Part shown: one piece after another, positions 43,001 to 51,206 of the stretch
Layout: each line of letters starts with the position of its first letter
Numbering within the stretch: the stretch's first letter is position 1
Assembly (NCBI GenBank): GCA_016702605.1
Contig: JADJDQ010000021.1
Span: forward strand, 186,001-250,000
Length of the DNA: 64,000 nt
Direction of reading: 5' to 3'
From: Candidatus Intricatilinea gracilis
Lineage (GTDB): Bacteria > Pseudomonadota > Gammaproteobacteria > Burkholderiales > Burkholderiaceae_C
Position numbers and translations under genes: made by a program
Notes under the pieces: generated by a model
What the model saw: only the letters and a program-made list of their open reading frames with translations
What the model was told of the DNA's origin: nothing
Database searches by the model: none

Positions 43001-43275
43001 ATGATCAGCGCGGTGCCAGCGAAGCTGCGCGAGTTCATCTGGCTGATGCCGGCGATCGAGTTGAGTGCCTCCTCGACCTTGCGTGTCACCTCGGTCTCGA
43101 CGATCTCGGCCGAGGCGCCGGGGTAGTCGACACTCACCACCACGGTGGGAAATTCGACATTCGGAAACTGGTCGACCTTGAGCCGCTGGTACGAAAACGC
43201 CCCCATCACCACCAGCGCCAGCATGAGCATGGTCGCCAACACCGGGTTGGCGATCGAGATACGCGTGAACCACAT
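40048..43275 (-). CDS. RND-type multidrug efflux permease (AcrB/HAE1 family)
   Basis: 1075 residues with twelve membrane helices and two large periplasmic loops. It drives proton-coupled export of drugs or other hydrophobic compounds through a fusion protein and TolC. The N-terminus MWFTRISIANPVLATMLMLA, the proton-relay pair in GLLIDDAIVVRENI (about residues 404-405) and the C-terminal half motif GLVTKNAILLIDFAIRARA are intact. The periplasmic portion includes VDYPGASAEIVETEVTRKVE. It is of the hydrophobic/amphiphilic type rather than the heavy-metal type. The gene follows the fusion protein after 36 bases. Substrates cannot be predicted. Confidence 0.94.
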   Translation of the reverse strand: MWFTRISIANPVLATMLMLALVVMGAFSYQRLKVDQFPNVEFPTVVVSVDYPGASAEIVETEVTRKVEEALNSIAGISQMNSRSFAGTALIIVQFNLEIDGRKAADDVREKLAILRPSLRDDVKEPKVQRFDPSSRPVWTVALSSPDGSKSAVELSTWADLVLRKRLENVRGVGSVTMVGATKREINIYLDPAALEAYGVSADQVAAAVRTENQELPAGALKSREREQVVQIKGRIARPEQFGQLVVAKRGASLVRLSQVARVVDGPEEVESLALYNGQRTLVLDVQKAQGENTLAVIDGLVRTVAELRARGELPTGMTLDVVRDNGRPVRVAVTNVRQTLFEGAALTVAIVFLFLNSWRSTIITGLTLPIALIGTFAVMDAFGFSINMITLMALSLCVGLLIDDAIVVRENIVRHVQMGKGARAAALDGTAEIGLAVLATTLSIVAVFAPIGFMSGIIGKFFHEFGITIVAAVLISMFVSFTLDPMLSSVWHDPAIHAEGQPFVPRGIYGHTFGRLTHAVDRLQHGLGWVYQHVLMWALRHKLATLGIAAASLVGAVLMLKVIGTEFVPKADYSETFVNFYTPVGSSIEVTEAKVRQVDAIIRERPEVRYTLATINTGQAQGKIYAQIYIRLVDRKDRVLNQDQLAGPLRERLARVPGITVTHVGILDAVGGQKPLQISLQGSDLGELQRQTRAVIERLRNIPGLVDLDTSAKPDAPTLAVDVKRDAAADLGLSVGAVTASLRSLVAGQTVGNWRASDDLNVDVKVRLAPEARDTPTDLAGLTLLAGTQADGSPRLVRLSQVAELRASTTANQINRRDLAREVEITANVAGRSLGEVSADIRTLLEADPLPPGMRWRFGGSTKDMAESFGYAVSALMLGVVFIYMILASQFRSFIQPLALMSSLPLTLIGVVGALALFGSTLNLFSIIGIVMLMGLVTKNAILLIDFAIRARAGEVGGQHGEPPVPLARDAALLLAAKVRLRPILMTTLAMIFGMLPLALALSEGAEQRAPMGQAVIGGVITSSLLTLVVVPVVYCYLDDLSAWARRLLHRGSAGPSTPGAELSHDKVAQGLPS

Positions 43276-43311
43276 GGGCGGGCGATCGGGTGTGTTGACC
43301 GGGGGTGTCGT

Positions 43312-44589
43312 TCAGCGCGCCGCGCTGGGCCCACCGGCCGGGCCGGCCAGCGGCACGACAGCGGCAGGTGTCGGCAGCCGCGCGGGTGTACCGCTGGGCA
43401 CGGTGCCCACGGCGCCGCTCAGCACCCGCGCACCAACGTTCACACCCGAGCGGATCTCGACCCACTCGTCGTTCGACCCCGGCGAGTTGCCACGTTCACC
43501 CAGCACCACGGTGCGGCGCACCAGCGTGCCCGCCTCGAACATCAGCACATAAGGCTTCGACTCGTCGACATGGACGGCGCTGACGGGCAGCGCCGGCAGG
43601 TTCGAGCGGCCGAGTTCGACCGAGCCACGGGCGAACAGGCCGCTGCGCAGCGCACGTGCCTGGGCGGGGGTGGGCTGCAGTGCCAGGTAGACCAGCACGG
43701 CACGGGTGCCGGCCTGGGTGACCGGGTTGATGCGGGCGATGCGTGCGGCCACCGGCTCACTCACACCTTCCACCTCGAGCCGGGCGGTGGCGCCAAGGCG
43801 CAGTGCACCGGCGTCTTGTGGGGCGAGTGCGGCTTCGAGTTCGATGCGGCTCAGGTCGACGATCTCGATCACCCGGGCGTCGACGGGCAGGCGTTCACCC
43901 GGCTGGGCCAGCCGCTGCGCCACCTGGCCGGTGATGGGTGAGATCAGGCGGGTGTCGCCCACGGCCTTGCGCGCAATGTCGGCCCCCGATTGCGCGACCT
44001 GCAGGTTGGCGCGCGCGCCGTTGTGACTGGCCACCGAGTTGTCGAGTGCCGTGGCCGAGATGTAGCCCTGGCCGACCAAGGCGCGGTTGTTGTCGAGCTG
44101 GCGATGAGCCAGGTCGACCTGGGCCTGCGCGGCTTCGACGTTGTGTTCGGCTTGTCTGAGGCGCAGTTCGGCGTCGCTGGCGTCGATGCGCCCGAGCAAC
44201 TGGCCGGCGGCGACACGGTCACCTTCACGCGGCAGCAGTTCGAGCAACTCACCCGCCACCTTGGCCTTGAGCACGGCGCTGTTGACGGCTTTGAGGCTGC
44301 CAGAGATGGTCACCCCCCGGCTCAGTGGCCTCGGCGCCAGGGTCAGCAGGTCGTCGGCGGCGAGTTCGAGTGCAGCGCTGCTGCGTGACTGGGCGGCAGC
44401 GCCGGGCTGGCTGGCGGACGGCCCGGTGGCCGAACTGCTTGCCGAACTGGTTGGGGAAATGCTGGCCGACACACTGGCTGCGTCCGTCGCTGTGGCACTG
44501 CGGCTGGCCAGCAGGCTGCGGCCGCCGACGCCCGCCAGCACAAGCAACACGACCAGGCCGGCGACCAGCCCCAGGCGTCGGCCCGTCAT
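43312..44589 (-). CDS. RND efflux periplasmic adaptor (membrane fusion protein)
   Basis: 425 residues. The ATG at 44589 overlaps the TetR stop codon by four bases. It opens with an N-terminal anchor (LGLVAGLVVLLVLAGVGG), then a low-complexity Ser/Ala/Thr stretch (about 28-75). The adaptor fold follows: lipoyl half-motif VLKAKVAGELLELLPREGDRV, a long alpha hairpin (LRLRQAEHNVEAAQAQVDLA), second lipoyl half RLISPITGQVAQRLAQPGER, then beta barrel and membrane-proximal domain. There is no lipobox cysteine, so it is held by the membrane helix. It links the RND pump to TolC. The Ser-rich stretch is longer than typical adaptors have. Confidence 0.92.
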   Translation of the reverse strand: MTGRRLGLVAGLVVLLVLAGVGGRSLLASRSATATDAASVSASISPTSSASSSATGPSASQPGAAAQSRSSAALELAADDLLTLAPRPLSRGVTISGSLKAVNSAVLKAKVAGELLELLPREGDRVAAGQLLGRIDASDAELRLRQAEHNVEAAQAQVDLAHRQLDNNRALVGQGYISATALDNSVASHNGARANLQVAQSGADIARKAVGDTRLISPITGQVAQRLAQPGERLPVDARVIEIVDLSRIELEAALAPQDAGALRLGATARLEVEGVSEPVAARIARINPVTQAGTRAVLVYLALQPTPAQARALRSGLFARGSVELGRSNLPALPVSAVHVDESKPYVLMFEAGTLVRRTVVLGERGNSPGSNDEWVEIRSGVNVGARVLSGAVGTVPSGTPARLPTPAAVVPLAGPAGGPSAAR

Positions 44590-45326
44590 GGCGCCGTCGC
44601 CCCGCAGCAACCGGCGCCGGCTGGCGCCATGGCCGAAGCCGGGCCCTGCATGCCGATGAGCAGCAGGTCGATGTGTTGTTCGATGAAGCCACGTGCATCG
44701 AGCAGCGACGGCACGGGCATACACACGCCGAGTGAGTGTTTGTGCAGGCACAGCATGATCATGGGCAGCACGATGGAGTGCACCGCCCCTTCGACGTCGA
44801 CGGGGCGGAACTCGCCGCTCGTGATGCCGCGCTTGATCACCTCACCGATGATCTGACCACCCGGCAAGACCACCTCGTGCTGGTAGAACTCGGCGATCTC
44901 GGGGAAGTTGCGCACCTCGGTGATGATGAGTTTGAAGACACCCGAGGCCGGGCTGTCGAACACCCGAGTCCACCACTGCACCATCAGCTCACGCAGGGCC
45001 TGGCCGGCGCTGCCCTGATGCGCCCGGGCATCGGCCGCGCCCTGGGCGATCTCGCTCGACAGGTACTGGCGGATGACCGCCTTGAGCAGTTCTTCCTTGC
45101 TGGCGTAGTAGAGGTAGAGCGTGCCTTTCGAGACACCGGCGCGTTGCGCCACTTCCTCGATGCGGGTGCTGGCGAAACCCTTCTCGACGAACAGTTCGAG
45201 TGCCGCACCGATCAACTCGAGCGGCCGTTCGGCCTTGCGGCGCTGATGTGAAGCGGCGTGCACCTCGGGGCGCGGGGCGGCAGGGTCGGCAACGTGGGGC
45301 GGCAGGACGGCGGGGGCTGAGGACAT
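44586..45326 (-). CDS. TetR/AcrR family regulator of the efflux operon
   Basis: 246 residues. The helix-turn-helix lies around residues 32-80 (LIGAALELFVEKGFASTRIE and AQRAGVSKGTLYLYYASKEE). The C-terminal domain (from about 95) should bind the inducer. The ATG at 45326 gives MSSAPAVLPPHVADP; a GTG 14 codons upstream (45368) is open but not needed. As first gene of the efflux operon, translationally coupled to the adaptor gene, it most likely represses its own operon. The palindromic operator at 45389-45408, 63 bases before the start, supports this. Confidence 0.91.
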   Translation of the reverse strand: MSSAPAVLPPHVADPAAPRPEVHAASHQRRKAERPLELIGAALELFVEKGFASTRIEEVAQRAGVSKGTLYLYYASKEELLKAVIRQYLSSEIAQGAADARAHQGSAGQALRELMVQWWTRVFDSPASGVFKLIITEVRNFPEIAEFYQHEVVLPGGQIIGEVIKRGITSGEFRPVDVEGAVHSIVLPMIMLCLHKHSLGVCMPVPSLLDARGFIEQHIDLLLIGMQGPASAMAPAGAGCCGATAP

Positions 45327-45388
45327 GGTGCTTGCGCGTTCGGAGGGGGGCGGCCGTTGGGGCCACACGCCGCATTGTGCGCAAATAA

Positions 45389-45408
45389 ATGACTAACCGG
45401 TCAGTAAT
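45389..45408. promoter_or_regulatory. palindromic operator upstream of the TetR-efflux operon
   Basis: A 20-base imperfect palindrome centred on ACCGGT, with half-sites of type ACTRACC: 16 of 20 positions are symmetrical. It is embedded in an AT-rich patch unlike its surroundings, where a promoter is expected. The half-site resembles TetR/AcrR boxes and the box upstream of paaG. Confidence 0.6.
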
Positions 45409-45468
45409 GTACCGAGGCAGACTGAGTCAGGTCAAGCCTCCAGCCCGACCCGCCAGGTGGCCGGCCCC

Positions 45469-45915
45469 TCAGCAAGCCTGCGACTCGGTGAACTGAGGTT
45501 TGCCGGTGAAGTGGAAGTCGATCGTCTCCACGCGTGATCGGTAGGCCGCGCCGTTGGCGAAATCGATGTCGATCTCTAGGTCACCACTCAGCCGGCACGG
45601 CACATCCACCCCCACCAGGCGTGAGCCGCCGCGGCTGATGTGGGCCGAGCGAATACGGCCGAGGCAGTCGCGCAGCCCGTTCGCTTCGGCGCCGCCGAGG
45701 GTGGCCACCAGGTGGCGCACGTGGCCGTACAGGGGGCTGATCGGCTGCGTCGGCCCGGTCTGGTCGTCGGGCCGTTGCGGTGAGGTTCTGAGTTCGATCG
45801 CCGCGGCGGTGAACACGATGTCGACCTGGGTGCCGACCTGGCGCAGTGCCAGCACCTCGGAGTCGGCCCAGATCAGTCGTTGCGGCCGACCCGGGTCGTG
45901 CGCCGATTGGGGCAT
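45469..45915 (-). CDS. hypothetical protein, 148 residues
   Basis: Not recognised. It has no signal peptide or membrane segment. The first part (RLIWADSEVLALRQVGTQVD) is followed by a Thr/Pro-rich stretch and a second half with RIRSAHISRGGSRLVGVDVP and LEIDIDFANGAAYRSRVETI. The strand-rich character suggests a small beta-barrel or sandwich. It lies 30 bases downstream of the PEBP-like lipoprotein gene in the same direction and 142 bases before the TetR start, with the operator in between. Confidence 0.6.
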   Translation of the reverse strand: MPQSAHDPGRPQRLIWADSEVLALRQVGTQVDIVFTAAAIELRTSPQRPDDQTGPTQPISPLYGHVRHLVATLGGAEANGLRDCLGRIRSAHISRGGSRLVGVDVPCRLSGDLEIDIDFANGAAYRSRVETIDFHFTGKPQFTESQAC

Positions 45916-45945
45916 GGTGGTGGCTTTGTGCTGGTGCCGCGCCGT

Positions 45946-46569
45946 TCAGCGGCCGTAGGTGGCGGTGAACGACGCCTTGCCCAGCAGGCCCGGGCCGATG
46001 CCCTTGTTGAGCACGAAGCTGTAGAGCGCCGGGCTGCCTGTCTTGGGGATGCCGGCGGCGGCGGTGAGTTTGTCCACGCCCAGTGCGTAGAGCGTGAAGA
46101 CGTAGCGGTGTGGCTTGTCGCCGGTGGGCGGGCAGGGGCCGCCGTAGTTGCCGTTGACGCCCGTCGCGCCGGTGTCCATGAAATCGGTATTGCCGCCGTA
46201 CGCACCTGCCGGCAGGCTGGCCGGGTTGTTGCCGACCCCTTGTGCCAGGCTGGTGGTGCTGGCCGGCATGTCGTACACCGCCCAGTGCCAGAAACCGGCG
46301 CCGGTGGGTGCGTCCGGGTCGTGGACCTGCAGCGCCAGCGACTTGGTGCCGGCCGGCACGCCGCTCCACACCAGGGCGGGCGACACGTTCTCGCCGGTGC
46401 AGCCAAAAGCCTTGAGCACGAACTTGTTGCCGAAGCTGCCGCTCGCCAGGTCGGGGCTGGACAAGGTGAAGCCGCCGGCAGGTGCCATGGCGGTGCTGGC
46501 GCAGCCGCCGAGCGCCAGGGCCGAGGCTGCCAGCGCGGCGGCAAGAAGCAGGTGTCGTGGTCGGGTCAT
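45946..46569 (-). CDS. YbhB/YbcL (PEBP) family lipoprotein
   Basis: 207 residues. A lipoprotein signal peptide ends in the lipobox LALGGC (residues 18-23), so the protein should be anchored to a membrane in the periplasm. The PEBP core is clear: GENVSPALVWSGVPAGTKSL, the ligand-site motif VHDPDAPTGAGFWHWAVYDM and a late PHRYVFTLYALGVDKL. PEBP proteins bind phosphorylated or phospholipid-like ligands; the bacterial ones have no firm function. It is divergent from the DUF1439 gene, with 255 bases between the two. Confidence 0.88.
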   Translation of the reverse strand: MTRPRHLLLAAALAASALALGGCASTAMAPAGGFTLSSPDLASGSFGNKFVLKAFGCTGENVSPALVWSGVPAGTKSLALQVHDPDAPTGAGFWHWAVYDMPASTTSLAQGVGNNPASLPAGAYGGNTDFMDTGATGVNGNYGGPCPPTGDKPHRYVFTLYALGVDKLTAAAGIPKTGSPALYSFVLNKGIGPGLLGKASFTATYGR

Positions 46570-46824
46570 GGTGGTCTTCCTGGGTGTGTGTCACATGGGT
46601 GGACGTGGGCGTCGCACCCTCCAACGCAACAGGTGGCTTCGGCCACCCGCAACGAGTGTCCGCGTCGGTCACCGGCGCGGCAAGCCACGTTTGTCCTCAT
46701 GCATCGGGGTGGACTGAACCGCGTGCCGGCCAGCCTTGGCATGATGGCGGGCCGCCGGCCCGGCTCGACCTGGGCGCGCTGGCATCTTTGCCTCACATCT
46801 GACCCAGCCCCGGAGACCCGGTCC
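46570..46824. other. divergent intergenic region
   Basis: 255 bases between the PEBP lipoprotein gene (minus) and the DUF1439 gene (plus). It is GC-rich. Although one frame stays open through it, nothing in it resembles a protein family, and no clear promoter boxes were found on either strand. Confidence 0.4.
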
Positions 46825-47493
46825 ATGCCCAAGTCCACCACCGTTTTCACACCCAGCCCTGCCGTGTGCGAGTTCGATCAATGCCAGGCCGAGTTGGCCG
46901 CCGCGCCGCTGCAGCGCCGCCGCGTGTTGGCCGGCGCCGGCTGGCTGGCGCTGGGTGGCACGGGTCTGGCCGTACTCGGCAGCGGTTGCGCCGGCATGCC
47001 GGGCGGGCTGAGCAACTTCGAGATCACGCGCGACCAGATCAGCAAGGCGCTGGCCGGGCAGTTTCCGGTGCAGCGCCGGATGATGGACATCTTCGACGTC
47101 TCGCTGTCGCTGCCGCGGCTCACACTCAACACCGAAAAGAACCGCCTGGACACCGAGTTCGACGTCGCCGCGGTCGAGACCTTGTTCACCCGAAAGGTGT
47201 TTCGCGGCGCGCTGGGCTTCGGCAGTGGTGTGCGCTACGAGCCGGTCGACCACAGCGTGCGCCTGGCCAATGTGGGCCTGAACCGGTTCGCCGTCCCCGG
47301 GGTGCCCGAGCAGGTGGCGACCAGCCTGCAACAGGTGGCGCGGGTGGTGGCCGAAACCCTGCTCGAAAGCCTGTCGGTCTACCGCATGCCGCAAGGTGTG
47401 GCGCGGCTCATCGACACCCTGGGCACGGCGCCGAGTGAACTCAAGGTGACGAGCACCGGCGTGGCGGTGGCGTTCAAGCAGCTCAGCGCCTGA
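46825..47493 (+). CDS. DUF1439 family lipoprotein
   Basis: 222 residues. A long N-terminal region precedes a hydrophobic segment and lipobox-like LAVLGSGC (Cys58 or so) and the DUF1439 body begins FEITRDQISKALAGQFPVQR, continuing with FDVSLSLPRLTLNTEKNRLD and the closing ELKVTSTGVAVAFKQ. The domain resembles bacterial lipid-binding TULIP folds. If the annotated start is correct, the lipobox is unusually far from the N-terminus; an alternative start nearer to GAGWLALGG is possible. The ATG at 46825 follows GGAGA at 46812-46816. Confidence 0.8.
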   Translation: MPKSTTVFTPSPAVCEFDQCQAELAAAPLQRRRVLAGAGWLALGGTGLAVLGSGCAGMPGGLSNFEITRDQISKALAGQFPVQRRMMDIFDVSLSLPRLTLNTEKNRLDTEFDVAAVETLFTRKVFRGALGFGSGVRYEPVDHSVRLANVGLNRFAVPGVPEQVATSLQQVARVVAETLLESLSVYRMPQGVARLIDTLGTAPSELKVTSTGVAVAFKQLSA

Positions 47494-47559
47494 CGCCAAC
47501 ACGGCGTTGAAGGCTGGCGCGCCGATATCGTTCGCCTAAGCAGCGATGGGCCGTGCTTG

Positions 47560-47569
47560 CCCCCCCCCC
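47560..47569. repeat. run of ten cytosines
   Basis: A C10 homopolymer in the gap between the convergent DUF1439 and paaY genes. It is the longest single-base run noticed in the window and lies outside any gene. Confidence 0.9.
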
Positions 47570-47593
47570 GACCCGGCATCGATCGCTTCGGCG

Positions 47594-48196
47594 TCACCCG
47601 CGCCGGGTGGCCACCAGCGACTTCACGTCGGGCGCCTTGGTGCGCGGGCGGTTCGGCTCCACGGCGGTGAGTGGGTTCACCTCGACCAGGCTGGCGCGGC
47701 AACGCAGCGTCAGGTCCTGGTAGACCAGGGTGCCTTCGAGTTTCCAGGCGATCTCGTCGTCGGTGAGTGGTCGCACCACCTTGGCCGGCAGGCCGGCGAT
47801 GAGTGAACGTGCCGGCAGCTTCACACCCGCCCGCACGAAGGCGCAGGCCGCCACGATGCTTTGTTCGCCGATCTCGGCTTCGTCCATCACCACGGCGTTC
47901 ATGCCGACCAGGGCGTCGCGTTTGACGACGCAGCCGTGCAACACGGCGCCGTGGCCGATGTGGCCGTTCACCTCGACCCGTGTCTCTCCACCCGGAAAAC
48001 CGTGCATCACGCAGGTGTCCTGCACATTGGCGCCGGCCTCGATGACGATGCGGCCGAAGTCGCCGCGCAGGCTGGCACACGGCCCGACATAGGCGCCAGC
48101 ACCGACGATCACGTCGCCGATCAACACGGCGCTCGGGTGCACGTAGGCGCTCGGGTCGACGACGGGAATGACGCCGTCGATGGCGTAACAGGGCAT
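47594..48196 (-). CDS. paaY: phenylacetate-pathway thioesterase/gamma-carbonic-anhydrase-like protein
   Basis: 200 residues with left-handed beta-helix hexapeptide repeats (AVLIGDVIVGAGAYVGPCAS and following). Three histidines in the positions of gamma-carbonic anhydrase zinc ligands appear in VMHGFPGG and NGHIGHGAVLHG. PaaY in Escherichia coli is a thioesterase that removes dead-end CoA products of phenylacetate degradation. The ATG at 48196 gives MPCYAIDGVIPVVDPSAYVH with AGGAGA upstream. It is transcribed away from the paa operon, sharing its 150-base control region. Confidence 0.88.
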   Translation of the reverse strand: MPCYAIDGVIPVVDPSAYVHPSAVLIGDVIVGAGAYVGPCASLRGDFGRIVIEAGANVQDTCVMHGFPGGETRVEVNGHIGHGAVLHGCVVKRDALVGMNAVVMDEAEIGEQSIVAACAFVRAGVKLPARSLIAGLPAKVVRPLTDDEIAWKLEGTLVYQDLTLRCRASLVEVNPLTAVEPNRPRTKAPDVKSLVATRRG

Positions 48197-48280
48197 GGGT
48201 GGTCTCCTGGTGCTGGGTTTGGTCCGACGTCGCAAAGTTGGCTGCGCGCCGACCTAGGGTAAGTATGGGCGAATGGCGTC

Positions 48281-48309
48281 TTGCTCTGGCTCAAGGTCGA
48301 GGCTAATAT
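48281..48309 (+). promoter_or_regulatory. sigma70-type promoter of the paa operon
   Basis: TTGCTC at 48281-48286, a 17-base spacer and TAATAT at 48304-48309. Transcription would start within the palindromic operator that follows, about 35 bases before paaG. Confidence 0.7.
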
Positions 48310-48310
48310 T

Positions 48311-48331
48311 TACTTACCGGTCGGTCAAGTA
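48311..48331. promoter_or_regulatory. probable PaaR operator
   Basis: A 21-base imperfect palindrome: outer arms TACTT and AAGTA, inner ACCG-GT-CGGT, with one extra C in the right half. It begins two bases after the -10 box, where a bound repressor would block transcription. The TetR-type regulator gene at 55392, inside the operon, is the likely partner, its repression being relieved by phenylacetyl-CoA as in other betaproteobacteria. Confidence 0.65.
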
Positions 48332-48346
48332 ATTCAACAGGTGCCC

Positions 48347-49168
48347 ATGTCCGAAGAACTCGTTCTCGTCTCGCAGGAAGGCGCCGTGCGCACACTCACG
48401 CTGCACCGGCCCAAGGCACTCAACAGCTTCACCACGGCCATGCACAGCCAGTTGCTGGCAGCACTCGAAGCCGCCGCAGCCGACCACGCCGTGCGTTGTG
48501 TGGTGATCACCGGCGCCGGCCGGGGCTTTTGTGCCGGGCAGGACCTGAGTGACCCGGCCATCGCACCGCGCCGCGCCGCCAGCGGCAAGCTGGCCGCGCC
48601 GCATGACCAGCCCGACATCGGCGACCTGATCGAGGTGTGTTATCGCCCGCTCGCCAACCGCATCCACACCATGCCGATCCCGGTGGTGGCGGCCGTCAAC
48701 GGTGTGGCCGCCGGCGCCGGTGCCAACCTGGCGTTGGGCTGCGACATCGTCATCGCAGCCAAGGGCGCCAGCTTCATCCAGGCCTTCAGCAAGATCGGCC
48801 TGATCCCCGATTGCGGCGGCTCGTGGTTGCTGCCGCGTCTGCTGGGTCGTCCGCGTGCACTGGCGCTGGCTATGTTGGGCGACAAGCTGCCGGCCGAACA
48901 GGCACTGGCCTGGGGCCTGATCTGGCAGGTGGTCGACGACGCCGAGCTGCCCGCCGCCGCGCAGGCCCTGGCGCAGCGCCTGGCGGCTCTGCCGGTGCAG
49001 GCACTGGCTGCCACCCGGGCGGCGCTGGATGCCGGCGCCAACTCGAGCCTGGACGACGCCCTGGCCAACGAGGCGCGCCTGCAGGCCCGCCTGGGCCGCT
49101 CGTCCGATTACGTCGAAGGCGTGAGCGCCTTCTTCGACAAACGCGCCGCCAGCTTCACCGGGCGTTGA
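48347..49168 (+). CDS. paaG: 1,2-epoxyphenylacetyl-CoA isomerase
   Basis: An enoyl-CoA hydratase/isomerase-family (crotonase) enzyme of 273 residues. It converts the ring-epoxide of phenylacetyl-CoA to the seven-membered oxepin-CoA. The oxyanion-hole loops are ITGAGRGFCAGQDLSD and VNGVAAGAGANLALGCDIV, and the acidic catalytic position is in the IGLIPDCGGSWLLPRLLGR region. Features of PaaG rather than PaaF are GDLIEVCYRPLANRIHTMPI and the ending YVEGVSAFFDKRAASFTGR. The ATG at 48347 starts the operon paaGIKABCDE; the open frame upstream reaches into the promoter and is not coding. Confidence 0.92.
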   Translation: MSEELVLVSQEGAVRTLTLHRPKALNSFTTAMHSQLLAALEAAAADHAVRCVVITGAGRGFCAGQDLSDPAIAPRRAASGKLAAPHDQPDIGDLIEVCYRPLANRIHTMPIPVVAAVNGVAAGAGANLALGCDIVIAAKGASFIQAFSKIGLIPDCGGSWLLPRLLGRPRALALAMLGDKLPAEQALAWGLIWQVVDDAELPAAAQALAQRLAALPVQALAATRAALDAGANSSLDDALANEARLQARLGRSSDYVEGVSAFFDKRAASFTGR

Positions 49169-49216
49169 ACGTCCGCCGCTTCCACCGATCACTGCAACGC
49201 CACACCGCCACACCGC

Positions 49217-49681
49217 ATGACCCACCCGGCCGCCAAGTCCACCGAACAAGCCCAGCACATTGCCGAGGTTGTACGCGCCGGCATGTATGCCAACGACCGC
49301 GCCATCCATGCGCTGGGCATCGCCATCACCAGCATCGGCCCAGGCACCGCCACGGTGACGATGACGGTGCGCGCCGACATGCTCAATGGTTTTGCCATCA
49401 TCCATGGTGGTCTGGTGGCCACGCTGGCCGACACCGCGTTTGCCTACGCCTGCAATGCCTACAACGAGATGACCGTGGCCTCGGGTTTCTCGATGGACCT
49501 GATGGCGCCGGCGCATGAGGGCGACGTGCTCACCGCCGTGGCCGCCGAGGTGCAACTGGCCGGGCGCACCGGCGTGTACGACGTGACGGTGCACAAGCAG
49601 GACGGCACGCTGGTCGGTGTGTTCCGTGGTCGGTCGTACCGCATGAAGGGTCGCAAGACCGTGCCGCATCTGACCACCTGA
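49217..49681 (+). CDS. paaI: hydroxyphenylacetyl-CoA thioesterase
   Basis: A hotdog-fold thioesterase of 154 residues that releases CoA from stalled intermediates of phenylacetate degradation. The active-site helix and loop are ADMLNGFAIIHGGLVATLAD, with the catalytic Asp in ADTAFAYACN; the second half has GRTGVYDVTVHKQDGTLVG. Its position between paaG and paaK, in the same direction with about 50-80 base gaps, fits the pathway role. The ATG at 49217 lacks a strong ribosome-binding site. Confidence 0.9.
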   Translation: MTHPAAKSTEQAQHIAEVVRAGMYANDRAIHALGIAITSIGPGTATVTMTVRADMLNGFAIIHGGLVATLADTAFAYACNAYNEMTVASGFSMDLMAPAHEGDVLTAVAAEVQLAGRTGVYDVTVHKQDGTLVGVFRGRSYRMKGRKTVPHLTT

Positions 49682-49759
49682 TCTGACAGCCCGATCCGGT
49701 CGCGGCTGGATGCTGCTGCGTCGTCGATCCACCTCACTCCATTTCGCCGGAGACTTCCC

Positions 49760-51088
<1,329 letters not shown>

Positions 51089-51206
51089 CCCAGCGTTTCC
51101 TGGGCGGGCTGCGCGTGGTCGTACTGCCAGACCTGCGTCGCTGATCCACCGGCTACGCCTCACGCTGCAGTGCAGCTCTCAGTTGAAGCATCAAGAAGGA
51201 CCCGCC

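Noticed and set aside
45880..46824. Open plus-strand frame running into the DUF1439 gene
   Set aside because: It crosses the PEBP lipoprotein gene on the opposite strand and has random GC-rich composition; the real start is the ATG at 46825 with its ribosome-binding site.
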